Shown here one piece after another: positions 1 through 12,160 of a stretch of 64,000 bases of DNA. Position 1 is the stretch's first letter. Every line of letters starts with the position of its first letter. The DNA is from Mya arenaria (lineage: Eukaryota; Mollusca; Bivalvia; Myida; Myidae). Position numbers and translations under genes: made by a program. Under the pieces are notes generated by a model that worked only from the letters and a program-made list of their open reading frames with translations, was not told the origin of the DNA and searched no databases. Location of the stretch: the NCBI RefSeq assembly GCF_026914265.1, contig NC_069135.1, positions 30,632,738 through 30,696,737 of the forward strand, read 5' to 3'.

Positions 1-1720
1 GCCTGACACAGTAATTATTGGTCATCATGATATCTTGTCCAATGAGAAAGCCGTATTTTTTCAAGTTTTCCCTCATATTCATTTCAGTAAACCAGCTGAT
101 TGTATAGATTTTTAATCAGATGAAGCGGTAGATATAAACAGTGGATGGTTCATTGAGTGGGTAGTTTACAAACTATAATGTAGACCACTAAAACGTGAAG
201 ATTGTCATTATGTGCTTACACAAAATAAATAGTTATGCATCACCATTATTTTTTGAAAGTACATGGAAACAATCTTTAACCATTACTGAAGGGTTGCTTT
301 TATTTCCTGCCTGCTTCTTATGTTGATAGACATACACTGAATAAAGCATGCTATGTTCAACTGTTTCATCCCATTAGTGTTCGAATTCATGATTTGTTCA
401 ATGGGATTGCAGTCATTTTCAAATGTGTGTTACACTTAATTCGTTAAATCAGCAGTAAGCCAATGTATATATTATTCATTAGGTGTGAATGGTAAATTTA
501 AAACCGAGGAAGGGTCAGTAGGCAAAATTTAACCTCAAACACTGAGCTGGTTAAAGAGCTGATAGTATATCTGCATTAACCTTTTGAACTGGTATATCGT
601 CTGCGAAGCTCTATGGCAATTTGTTATGCTAATTACATACTAATAAGTAATAACCCTAAACTATAACCAACATTATTTATTTAGCCTGTTGTGTGGAAAT
701 ATTACACGTATGTCACAAAAAGGTACGCTTTCGTAAGATTGTCCAGTTTGACGCATGTCAGGTTTTAATTGCATCCAAATTCAAGGGAAAAATCGCCCAA
801 CGCAAAGACATTTAATATCTTATTTTCCAAGCGCACTTGAATTATGTAATTTTGCATATATACTAATAACGTACATATTTAGCAATGGTTTCTATTTTCT
901 ATTAAGACAAATTTAATACTTTTTCAACTCATACGAAAACATGTCACACGCAAATTAAAATAATGTACTTTTTAATTCGTGTCCTCGCCCAACGTATGTT
1001 CATATTTTCGAATTGTACATAATAACTTATAACTATAAAGCATATACTAGCCGACAATGAAATCGCCTATCGGCCATCAATAAGTTTCACACTTAAAGAA
1101 TAACAATTTAACATCTTAAAAAACGACGTCATAACTAAGGGTTAGCATATATTTAACTTATTACATTATATTATTAAAGAATTATACAACTAAAAACTAT
1201 ACCACAAAGTTCCCGCCTCGGTAAGAGAAAATCCATAATTGATACAAATGAAATCGCACATAAGTAAAACGCTTATTCTCCAAGAACTGCTGTTTTAAAT
1301 GACATCATAATTGATTTCCCCGCCTGCATGATATTATCTATGTCAGTTAGACGCTTCGCACGCTTTTGTCCTTCTTAATCATTCAGATCTTACACGATAT
1401 GTTTTAACTATTACTAAGCGTGCACGATAATGCAATGCACAACACCCTTTATATACTTAATCGAAATCTTTACTTAAACTTCTGACGTTTTGAGTTTATT
1501 AAAAGCATACATACCATTTCATAATGAAACTTCACGTAGATTGGAATGGAATGATTCCTTCACTAAACTTTTTCTTGACGGCTTTCCTCTTTCACGAATT
1601 TATCCTCTCGCAAAAAAACCTGAATATTCTAGTTTTGACATCTAATACGGGAAGCAAAAATGATAAATAACGCACTCGTCTAACTTACGTATACATTCAC
1701 TGCACACGTTGAACGTAATG
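1..1720. other. AT-rich intergenic, no gene seen
   Basis: No open frame with coding character and no recognisable repeat family. The right edge runs into the first R block at a short motif (AATCATTCTAACG) shared with other copies, so the duplicated unit appears to begin near 1700. Confidence 0.5.
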
Positions 1721-2353
1721 AAATCATTCTAACGTTAAGCTACGCTGTCTCTGTTACGCTTGAAGTAATATGACAGTCTCTCAGCTGAACTCTTACATTA
1801 TTCAGACGTTAAACAACAGTTTATATCTGCATAAAATGTATTTCCCAACACGCTTACGAATCACGCGTAACTTGAACGGGCTTCGACTTGAACGTTTTTC
1901 AAAGTTTACGCTTTGATTTTCGTTCACCGGAATCAGACGGGTACAATTAGCAGACACGTTCAAATACACGCTGACAAGTTGTTCATCAATGTATCATAAT
2001 TGTATAAGTAATGTCTTAACTATCGCATGTACAAAATTGACCGCAGGCTGGCTTGAAAAAATAACGTAAACGAACTAACGTTGTCATCTTTATTACCGCC
2101 GTCAACAAGTTATTTACGTGGACGCTTCAATATAAACGTTTTACGTGTGAAACTTCAAATGAAAGGTTAACAATAATACGACGACAGGTCAATGTCGTTG
2201 TGCCTTTCTGCTAATTGAACTGTATATGTCAACTGAATATTGTTTGTGACAGTCATTTGAGCTGCGCTTGCAACTGCGCTTGCAACCGAAGAGTTCATCA
2301 TCATCACCATCATCATCATCATCACCATCAACATCAGTAGCAGTAGCAGTAGC

Positions 2354-2410
<57 letters not shown>

Positions 2411-2412
2411 TG
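1721..2412. repeat. R block, copy 1, ending in a trinucleotide array
   Basis: First of six related blocks (also near 11270, 36301, 43205, 53350 and 59522). Each has about 550 bp of conserved unique-looking sequence, rich in AACG/ACGTT words, followed by a compound trinucleotide microsatellite. Here the array is (TCA)n then (AGT)n at about 2290-2412. The block lies 1.9 kb beyond the 3' end of gene A. Six copies at the same place relative to a gene show that it duplicated as part of the gene unit. Confidence 0.8.
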
Positions 2413-3112
2413 TCTATGGAGTCTTCAAATTTCAACAGAAAAGCACATTTATTCAATTACATCGAATCATTCTTATTCCATTCGTTATACAAAATAAATG
2501 TGAGTAATTGTACAATTTTGCATACGGTTATAAAATTCAGCAAATTTCATCATTATAACTGAACTAGATATTAAACAGCAATAAAATGAAGATTTGCAGT
2601 TTTGCCACTTAAGTCTGAACTCAGACTTGAGATTGTTCGTTATTTTTGCCCCTGAGCTGATTAGGTTCGCTAATATATTACTATTTTTTGGACATTATCA
2701 GCATTATTTTAAATGTATTGATTTAATGAATAATGCAACTTCACGCAATTCTAAGGGCGACAACAAATGGAGGAAAGAGACACATTAGGGGGATACGAGT
2801 TGCCTTACACTGAGTTACTTCTGAAATAAAGAATACATGTGGTATTGCAACGTCATTCAGAGCCTAAATGTGTAAGAGTAAACATATCGGTTTTGTCAAT
2901 GCAATCTTATGAAGCCTTTCATACTTTAATAGGAGTACAAACATTTTATTTATTGAATATGCATGCAGTTTGTTAATATATGATTTATGTTACAGGCATT
3001 CTTAATTAATTTAAAGCAAACTTTTTTTCCATACATATATAGCATACAGGTATTCATAATTGTAAGATGCAAGATTCAAGATTTAAACATATTTATAACA
3101 TATATCATACAG

Positions 3113-3115
<3 letters not shown>

Positions 3116-3168
<53 letters not shown>
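3116..3168. repeat. (TA)n microsatellite
   Basis: About 26 uninterrupted TA units. The short open frame crossing it is an artefact. Confidence 0.95.
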
Positions 3169-3170
<2 letters not shown>

Positions 3171-3322
3171 AAAAGAAGTATTGTTCCCATACAAAAAACA
3201 GTATTATGAATTTTACATGTATCCACTACAAGTTGCATTTATTAAGAAACTTTATCGACAATAAAACAAATTTAAAAGGTTAAATCATAGCATTTTCCAA
3301 ATTGTTTAGTCCCAGATGGATG

Positions 3323-3683
3323 TTAAAGCTGCACTCTCACAGATTGGCCGTTGTGACAACCTTTTTATCAATACTGTTTTGTCTTTGAATGGGGCAATTT
3401 CTGCGTAAATGTTTGGAAAGCAGTGCTAAAGATTGCTGACAAAAGATCAGATCGCAGTTTATATTCATATTTATATTCGAACAGTTATGTTTTGTAGCTA
3501 AAAGCGTTACTCACGCTTTAATAAAAATGTTAGTTTTGGCAGTTTTCCAAATATTAAAATCTTTTATATCGTGTGTTATCCTATATGACTGAGAAGAAGG
3601 CATTGTCACATAAAAGAACTGCTTCAGAGACAAAACACATTTTTTTTGGTGAAAACTGTAAATCTCTAAGAGCACAGATTTAA
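3323..3683. mobile_element. TTAA-flanked foldback MITE, copy in unit A
   Basis: Begins TTAA-AGCTGCACTCTCACAGATT and ends with a degenerate inverse of the same end (about TCTAAGAGCACAGATT-TTAA). Related copies lie at the same unit position near 12534, 38006, 45012, 54695 and 61193. The duplicated TTAA suggests a piggyBac-type or other TTAA-targeting DNA transposon as driver; that is inference. This copy keeps the left arm, while most of the right arm is missing compared with the inner copy at 38197-38553. Confidence 0.7.
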
Positions 3684-4309
3684 GATAATCATGTTAAATT
3701 CGCCTTTTCATCTTTTCTGTTAACTTAATTTGCATACCACACAGGATATTGATATTCCGCATTCGTTTGTACTCAATTATAATGGTTAAAGGTCCATTTA
3801 TACTTTATCGAACGATTAGTTCTCGAAATTATATTTTCACCAATGAGTTATAAGTTGTTATTGACTTGAATCAGGTGATTCGGTAGAATAAAACAGAGGC
3901 TGGATAAGTAAACAAAATAGCAAATGCAATAGAATTGATGTTATCAGCTTTATATACATTTGAAGCTGAATAAGATAATAATAATTAATTATAATATATA
4001 ATATTAAAGCATTATGTGATTAAGTTCATTTGGCAATCATGATTATTCAAATATTGATTTATAAGTTAATTATTTACAACCAATCAAAAATATGATATTT
4101 TTTTCTGAAAGATGTATAATTTCTATGTAATGTAATACGACTCAGCAATAAATCACACATTGTACACCGGTATATCACTCATACATTCTTAATATAAACT
4201 AACATACATTATTATTAACAAGTTCTCACATTCACGCAAAATCTAATTTTTAAAGAAGTAGGCTTTTTATCGAGTGTACAAGTCTTCTGATGAGCGTTTT
4301 TATAATTCA

Positions 4310-6172
4310 TTATTTCACCTTCAACACAACAATGTTGTTATTTTCATCTTGTCCTACAACAAGACTTGATGTATGGCTTCTGTAACACAGTGATTGTGGT
4401 TTCACCAATCCATCAGCCTGTGTAGCCAGTGTAGCCAGCTTCCTCTTTCCTTCCCTGTCCACTTGTAGTACGGTGTTTGAGATATAAGAGCAGACAAAAA
4501 CGTGACCTAGAGGTGACACGTGTATTGCGCGTGGACCTTTCATATCGGGATCGCTGAGCGTTGCTAGTTTATTTCCTTCTCTATCCAAGGTAAGAAGTTG
4601 GTCTTTGGAGACATTTGCGACGTAGATTTTACTGCCATCAGAGCTTACAGCACAAGTGTAAACACTGAGCTTATCCGCTTTGTCCTCAAACAGCGTTCCC
4701 CCATTTTGGCCAACCTTGTCGTAAGTGTAAAGTGCAGTGTCAGATGTGATAAACAGACGCCCTGAATAATGAACTATTTGTCGTATTGTATGATTGAACG
4801 TTAACTTTCTTGTCTGTTGTAACTTCAAATTCATAACGTTGAAGAAGCGAACTTCATGTCTGTTCTTTTTATCAGAGTTGACGGAAACCGCCAGCTCATT
4901 GCCCGCAATGTGACATACATCTAGTGGATGAGTTGGAACGTCGCAGTGATCGACAATCTGATAGGAACGGTTTAGGAGCTTTATACGGCTATTGTAATTG
5001 TCAACGAGAACGAGCTCTCCACTTAGTAGCTCACATATTCCACTTATGAATGGGTTTTCTTTGTCAATTCTAAGTGCTGCATTGAATTGTGTCGCATTTT
5101 CAACTTTGAAAACATGGGATGTATTAATTATTTTTCCAAACCGTTCCACAGACATTAAAGAATCAAGAAGGTCATACAGCTTTGTATTAAGCACAAACGC
5201 CAACTCCACTTCGTGTTTGGTTGCGGTATCTCTGATGAAATCATTAGTTTGTGTAACTAATTTCTGGCATCTTGAATATCCTACGCAGACCAAGGAATCG
5301 TTTGTTTTATTCTTCCTCATGTTATCTGCAAGAGATTTAATGTCTTTGTTCATCTGTTCGGACAGATCAATGTCTTTCTTTATTTGCTCCTGAAATGTTG
5401 CTACCCTAACGTCTAACTCATTGATTGTGTCTTCCTCCAATTGATCAAGAACTTGGTCGAACATTCTTCGCAAAGCTCTGATCTCTGAAAGGATGTGTGC
5501 ACGGGAGTCCCGTATGCATTGTTGCGTTTTCTTGCGGGACTCTCGCAGCTTCTTGATTTTTGATTGGATGTCTGCGATTTGTTGTGAAAGCCGTTTGAAT
5601 TCTGGTTTGTCATAAAAACCATTCGCTACGTCTGGTATATGTTGTATCACCGAACATTGTCTGTAATGTAAATTTAATAACGACATTGACATTAAATTAA
5701 ATACGTGTAGAAATTATTTGTTTTGAGTTTGATCGACTTAAAACTGTTTATAAAATAAACATGCAACCTATTCTACACAACGTTTCCTTTCACCGATTTC
5801 ATACTTAAATTTCCTTTCGCAAAGCGAACCGTACCTGTGAACAACGGAGACGCATATTTGGCAACACAGCTCTCGGTGGTCCCCGCAGAATAGCTCCACT
5901 TTTTTCCCGGGATGGTGCTCGCATCTTTCAATATCGTCCTCGACTGTCCCAGGCACCACCGCCCATTTGTTTACGTCCTGCCGGTCGAGTAATTTGTGCC
6001 GCTTAAACAGACCGCAATGTTTGGACTCGCACCGCGAGCAGTAGTACTTTGAACAGTCTACACAAAAGTACTGAGCCTCAGAGTTAAGTCCGCCTTCTTC
6101 ACAAGGAGAACAATTAAAGTCATGAATTAAATCTGATGATTGGTAATGAGAGGAATCGAAAATAAATGCCAT
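4310..6172 (-). CDS. Copy A: RING-less B-box / coiled-coil / beta-propeller protein, intact
   Basis: Two exons, 6172-5835 and 5660-4310. The donor is CACAG|GTACGG, the acceptor TTACAG|ACAATG, and the phase-2 intron is 174 bp. The product is 562 aa. B-box 1 ligands are C21, C24, C37, C40, C45, C48, H52 and H59. B-box 2 uses C84, H87, C96, C104, C107 and H112, with the last Cys/His (C115, H120) encoded by exon 2. A coiled coil spans about 133-245 and an NHL/TolB-like propeller about 318-562. No RING is encoded upstream, so it is a TRIM-like C-VI/C-VII relative, probably a scaffold or sensor rather than an E3 ligase itself. The body is type II (like K), but the last ~30 codons and the 3' flank are type I (like C), so it is mosaic. 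No stop or frameshift was seen. Confidence 0.85.
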
Positions 6173-8290
6173 TTTATTTTAGTAAATAATCTTTTAATCA
6201 TTGAGAATTCAACACAAAGTTTCAACTGCCCTATTTAATTTACGAAAGGTAGTTAATAATCTTATCAGGGCATTTATAATAACCTGATAATAGACCCCGG
6301 TATGTACAATTGTTAAACTATAGACTGACAATCTAGCGAGTTTTTATCAATATAAATGTGTCGAATAATCTTCCTGCATTGATAAGAAGTACTTAAAAAG
6401 CAGAGTCAGTTTAGACATGAATCATGTAATGTATGCTTTAAGGATTGCGTCCGATACGTATAAAAATATTTTGTTTCACTTATTTGGTTAACAAATTTAT
6501 GCTTTATATAAGAGGGCCATAACAGAAATACGTAGACACTGAAAATAAAGCATTTAATATCGGTAATATTGTAATTATACTTATTAAATCACCGGAATAT
6601 TTTCTCATGTTGTGGAAAATTTCATAAACATGTAGATACGTTGAATTTGCTTGATGTAGTTCTAAATTAAAACACGCGACGTAGAACAAGTCGGCGTACT
6701 TAACCCAATGACGTCAAACGACGATGTTTACACAGATGCACAAAGTACATTACTTAGCCTTAAGGTTAATAAAGTTATGTATTTATCTAGATACGATTTT
6801 GACCACTGCTGAACAGATGTCTAACCGTAAATGTAACCGTTGCAAAAAAAACCACCAAAAGTATACTCCTTTTTAAAGGTTTTTAGCATGATTGCGTATC
6901 AAGCACAGCATGCTGAAATGACATCATTATTGCACGATTCTCCCTTAAGGTGTCATTTTGTTGATTTATAAACAGCAGGAGCCTTTTTAAAGATTCAGGT
7001 TTCTACATTCAACAAATATATAAGTGGTATTACTTAACCTTGATGTCATATTACGGACATTTTTAAAAACAAACAACAACAACAAAAATAAAAACAACAA
7101 CAACAACAACAAACAAACTTGAGACCTAAAAATGAGAACAGCATGAGGAATACAAACTTATATACCATACATATGTCTATGCAAACCATTTCTTAGACTG
7201 GCTTGATTCTAAGACATATTACTCGTATATTTTACCAATGATACACTAGTGCTTTCAGTCACAAAATATGGTAGCACTATACACATGTATGTGAGATATA
7301 AAACATGTTTTATCATTAAAACTTTTTTATAAAGATATATTTCAATACAGTTGTATACTTTCCATCAAATTCTGAAAGCGTGGCATCTCGTCCTGATTTT
7401 CTAGTTAATGTATATTCACAAAAAATGACGTCATGAACTTATTACCATTTATGACATAATCTTACCGGATATGACGTTAAGATTGATAAGAAAGCAAAAT
7501 TGTTGAAATCATAGCGATTGTGTTGTTCTTCTTACTGAACATCATCTTAAAATCCAATCTACTTTTCAACATAACTAGAATGACTGGATGTATATTATGT
7601 GTTACCAGGCACTACCATTCTGCAATCCATGAAACGCGAAAGATGACATTGCGTTGTGGTCTAACACACGCCATCATATAATACACACTTTTATTCTATT
7701 CGTCCGGGAAATATAAAAGTTAGCTCGTCAATGGTTGGCTTATCTCACACAACTCTTTTTAAAACCGTCCGTTTCAACAAACATTGTTATTGTCATGAAT
7801 ACACCAACAATCAATGCAGTTTGTTTATTTTACAGGTACAAAATATGTTGTTAATTATTTATGCTTAACAATAATTGGAAAACACATTAAGTAGTTTCAT
7901 TTTCAACATAGTTTACAACTAGTAAGGGTTGGAGCATTCCGTTGAGAGCTCCTTACGCATTATTGACTTCTATAACAAGTCTAATTAAGACACAAAATTA
8001 ATTTGGATCCTACGTAACAATATTACTCTACTATATGTATTTCACCGAGTCAGCACCAACCCCTATGTTTAATGAGTGGCTTAACAATGTTTGAAATAAA
8101 AAAGGTATCTAAGAGATGACATATCTCTCTCGTTCAATATATGTAAAAGGGCAATTGTTAGATATAAAAATGGAATGCGAAGGTAACGCCATTTCGCAAA
8201 TGATGTTATTGAAAGTGTGTCACAGCCTTTTGCACGCTGAAGTTCGATTTCAAGACAGGGAAAGATATCAATTTGTAACACAGTAAAATG
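6173..8290. other. Upstream region of gene A, no gene
   Basis: Non-coding and partly colinear with the sequence upstream of gene C (15444-18200). It holds an interrupted (AAC)n run at about 7068-7118. No promoter could be assigned from motifs. This stretch is the part missing from copy G. Confidence 0.6.
7068..7118. repeat. (AAC)n-like low-complexity run
   Basis: Imperfect AAC/AAAC repeats of about 50 bp. Confidence 0.8.
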
Positions 8291-9540
8291 CATAATTACA
8301 TCGACACATATAAACCACTGGAAAATATATGCAAAGAATTTGATGCATACATTGTCCGTCTATGCTGTGCTCTTGTGTAGAGTATGATCCCTCTGGACAC
8401 AATCCTATGGATTATATTCTTTAAAGCACGAACATTGTTACCGTGAATCTCGTAGTGCAGGTATGGTATCTATGCCGAAGTTTATTTACAATTACAAAGT
8501 GAGTGTAAATCCAAAACAAAACACTGCCACTAACAGTAACTTCGTTTCTGCTCCTTTTCATTTTAATTGTTCTAGTCACAAGCTATAACAAAGAAGCAAC
8601 ATTTTATGTTCCAAATCATATTAGTCAAATTTCATATTCAAACATAATGATTACTATTTAAGCATTTCTAAAGTTTGTAGATACAAATGAAAAAAAAAAG
8701 AACCATATGTGTGCCCGTTTCTACTTTTTTCTATAGTTAAATATGAATCAGGATATTGGGTTTCCTGATTCAGTATACTATATTGTTCCATTGAAGGATC
8801 AATTCACATTTTACCCCACACTACGTATGGCTTCAAAGCTTTTTTCTGCAGCTTTTTGCATAAATTTAAATTTCAATATATTGCAAACAGGAATGACAGA
8901 GGGAACGACTAGACGTAAAGGTTTATTGTGCAAGTGATTTGGCGATGACAATAGCAAATACGAAACAAATACACATATGCCGGTTCTGGGAGAAGGCGAG
9001 GCATTCTCACCGACACAGGCTATATTAAACATGACGATGACAAAATACTACACAACTGTATAGATTCAGCTCAATTTTTGAGCACGGACTCTATATAAAT
9101 GCCTTACAAGGAAAGAGGAAACTAGACAGAAACAGCACGTCTAAGCAGTTACAATCAAATTCAATAAGTAACGCATTGTTCTTTAGAATGGTTACATAAA
9201 AAACCTTGAAAGTTATCTGGGCACAATTTTCAAAAAAGCAGTTCAGAGAAATAAATAAATAGAGAGAAGCGATACGTTTAAGGAATTTCAATCAAACTCA
9301 ATATTTAATGGTTACATAAACATACGTTGTAAGTTATATAGGCATTTATTTCACAATTTATACGCGCAAATAAAAATGTAAGAGAAAATAAAACTGGACA
9401 TTGTCAACAGCCGCTGGACAATGAAAACCATGGCGCCTTCATGTTTAAGTGGTTATCTTGACTGTGTTTTCATGTCTTGGGTAATATCTTGGGTAAAAGG
9501 CTTTCGGAGACCATTCTTTTGTTAATGATTTCAAGTTTTC
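8291..9540. repeat. Segmental block shared with 47807-49999
   Basis: Starts at ATCGACACATATAAACC and is nearly identical to two tandem copies downstream of G (47807-48570 and 48792-49554), then to 49555-50019. It carries a short plus-strand open frame (8743-8937) that recurs at 48244 and 49228. Near-identity of recent duplicates explains its preservation, and no coding signal is evident. Confidence 0.75.
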
Positions 9541-9926
9541 AAGGTATCTAATATATATTGAAATAACCTATGTGTTGTATATGATGGGTACAATCCCGAC
9601 TAAAACATTATTCTATTTATGTTTTATTCTTTAAATATTAGTTTTGTCTGACAAATCGGGACCAAAAAGTTAAATAATTATAACATTATTGTTTTCTGAT
9701 GCATAAAAGCAAAAAAGATAATTTTATCAGAGACATGGGCGAGTGCCTTTAATATATTTATCAGAATGTAACATTTATGTTATCAACTTGAGATACACAT
9801 ATAACTAAATAAGAAAATATATATGTACCAACATATAGTAAAAGCGATTTGTCCTGATCTTCATTTATAGCGAATATCAATATTCAAATAATGATTTACA
9901 ATATATATATGAAAAACTACAGAAAC

Positions 9927-10220
9927 AAGCTTAGTAGCCAAAAGCTTAAATTTAAACCCCGTTTTATGGCACAGGGTAAACGCCTAAGACATTAACACAC
10001 AAAAAAAATCACAGACAAGAAACAAAAAACTCAGCATAAAACTCCACAAAATACACAGTACATATATACCTTATAAAAACTAGGTGTGTTTATCAAGGAT
10101 TGTTAGGAACCGCCTTGGAACGGTCAGTAAAATAAATTTTCTGGAGTTTAAACCAGTTTGCGAGCACAACCTCACCCCTATCCCAGCAATCCTGAATAAA
10201 GTAAAGGCAAACGGTAAATA
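9927..10220 (+). repeat. Interspersed repeat of unknown class
   Basis: Shares a long stretch, including GGTTCCTAACAATCC-like and CGCCTTGGAACGGTCAGTAA motifs, with 23360-23664 in inverse orientation. A third, internally deleted copy is at 52298-52440. The opposite orientation away from the gene array shows a dispersed element rather than unit duplication. No coding potential was seen. Confidence 0.6.
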
Positions 10221-10905
10221 TTATCATAGTATGCATTTACTTGAGGAAACTTAATAATAAAACAGTTAATAATTAACTAATAGGTAAACCCCAAGTATTT
10301 CAATGATTAGGGTTTGTTACATGATAGAGCTGATTCAGAGTCAAAATACCCCTTTTTTGGTCAAAACTGTTAATTTGTCAGAGTACAGCTTTAAGATAAT
10401 CATGTATGTTAAATTCTCCTATTCATCTTTTCTGTTAACTTAATTTGCATACCACACAGGATACTGAGATTCGGCATTCTTTATAATACATGATTATAAT
10501 TGTTAAAGGTCCATTTAAAATTTATCGAACGATTAGAGCTCAAAATTATATTTTCACCAATGAGTTAAAAGCTGTTATTGAATTGAATCAGGTGAATCGG
10601 TAGAGTAAAACATAGGCTGGACAAGTTAACACAATAGCAATAGCAATATAAGTTATGTTATCAGATTTATATATATTTGAAGCTGAATAAGATGATATAT
10701 ATATAATATTAAAGTAATATGTGATAATGTGCATTTGGCAATCATGATTATTCAAATATTGGTTTACAAGTTTATTATTTACAACCAATATAAAATATGA
10801 TATTTTTTTCTGCAAGATGTATAATTTGTAATGTTCTACGACTCAACAATAAATCACACGTTGTTCACCGGTATATCACTCTAACATTCTTAATATGAAC
10901 TAACA

Positions 10906-10911
<6 letters not shown>

Positions 10912-10953
<42 letters not shown>
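10912..10953. repeat. (TTA)n microsatellite
   Basis: About 13 units. The twin block has the same run at 52996-53033. Confidence 0.9.
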
Positions 10954-11046
10954 GCAAGTTAAACTCACGCCATGTCTAATTTTATATAAGTAGGCTGTTT
11001 TAGTATCGAATGTACAAGTTCTTCTGATAAGCGTTTTTGTAATTAA

Positions 11047-11273
11047 TTATTTCACCTTCAACACAAAAATGTTATTTTCATGTTGTCCCACAACAATACT
11101 TGATGTATGGCTTCTGTAAGATAGTGAGTGTGGTTTCACCAATCCAAAAATATGATCTAGAGGTGACACGTGTACAGCGAATTGACTTTTCATGTCGGGA
11201 TCGTTGAGCGTTGCTAGTGTATTTCCTGCACCATCCAAGGTAAGAAGTTGGTCTTTGGAGGAATTTCTAACGT
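11047..11273 (-). pseudogene. Fragment B: 3' end of a B-box/propeller gene
   Basis: About 75 codons of the last propeller blades (SSKDQLLTLDGAGNTLATL ... VGQHENN...LKVK, then stop). It has lost roughly 30 codons that normally lie between the HVSPL(G)H motif and GLVKP. At its 5' side the coding sequence is fused directly to the R block at TCTAACGTTAAG, so coiled coil and B-boxes are absent. A near-identical twin is fragment I (53127-53353), which shows that the truncation predates block duplication. Confidence 0.85.
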
Positions 11274-11854
11274 TAAGTTTCATTGTTTCTGTTACTCTTG
11301 AAGTAATGGCAGTCTCCCAGCTAAACTCTTACATTATTTAGACGTTAAACAACAGTTTATATCTACATATGATGTATTTCCCAACACACTTACGAAACAC
11401 ACGTAACTTGAACGGGCTTCGACTTGAATGTTTTCAATGTCTACGCTTTGATTTTAGTTCACCGGAATCAGACGGGTACAATTAGCAGACACGTTCTAAT
11501 ACACGCTGACAAGTTGTTGATCAATGTATCATAGTTGTATAGGTAATGTCTTAACTATCGCATGTACAAAATTGACCGCAGGCTGGCTTGAAAAAATAAC
11601 GCAAACAGATTAACGTTCTCATCTTTATTACCGCCGTCAAAACGTTATTTACGTGGACGCTCAAATATGAACGTTTAAGTTGTGAAACTTCAAGTAAAAG
11701 GTTAGCAATAAAACAACGACAGGTTAATGTCGTTGTGCCTTTCTGCTTATTGAACTGTATATGTCAACTAAATAATGTTTGTGACAGTTATTTGAGCTGC
11801 GCTTGAAAACGAAGAGTTGGTTTTCCAACCTTTCTCTCAAATGTTTTAATAATA

Positions 11855-11888
<34 letters not shown>

Positions 11889-12003
11889 GTCGTCGTCGCC
11901 GTCGTCGTCGTCGTCAGCATCATCATCATCATCAGCAACAGCAGCAGCAGCAGCAGCATAAGTAGTAACAGCAGCAGCTGCAGTATAAGCAGCAATAGTG
12001 GTC

Positions 12004-12094
<91 letters not shown>

Positions 12095-12099
12095 AAGTG

Positions 12100-12150
<51 letters not shown>

Positions 12151-12160
12151 TAAGTATTTG
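11270..12160. repeat. R block, copy 2, with compound trinucleotide array
   Basis: Conserved part 11270-11850, then (TCA)n, (TCG)n, (AGC)n and a long (AGT)n to about 12150. It contains a 9-bp inverted repeat ACAACGACA / TGTCGTTGT (11713-11736, 6-nt loop). The polyThr, polyTyr and polyAsp open frames over it are artefacts. Confidence 0.85.

Larger units (their letters stand above)
2413..4309. other. 3' flank of gene A
   Basis: Non-coding flank shared with the 3' sides of C, F and J. It contains a (TA)n run and a TTAA-flanked MITE (listed separately). From about 3690 to 4309 it is colinear with 12885-13509, 38715-39386 and 55045-55669, which places this flank with type I genes. Confidence 0.7.
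9541..11046. other. Non-coding block preceding fragment B
   Basis: Colinear with 51870-53126, except that a repeat (9927-10220) is internally deleted in the partner. It includes the right end of a TTAA element (TTAA near 9757), the right end of the foldback MITE (to about 10394) and a (TTA)n run at 10912-10953. Confidence 0.7.

Noticed and set aside
2268-2507. CRISPR-like regular repeats in R blocks
   Set aside because: Simple triplet microsatellites without spacers, in eukaryotic DNA.
4998-5393. Plus-strand frame opposite copy A, also opposite F, D and K
   Set aside because: Antisense shadow of the conserved coding exon; its reading follows the codon structure of the minus strand.
8743-8937. 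64-codon frame present at three places (also 48244 and 49228)
   Set aside because: Recent segmental copies explain the identity; no start context, splice or domain evidence.
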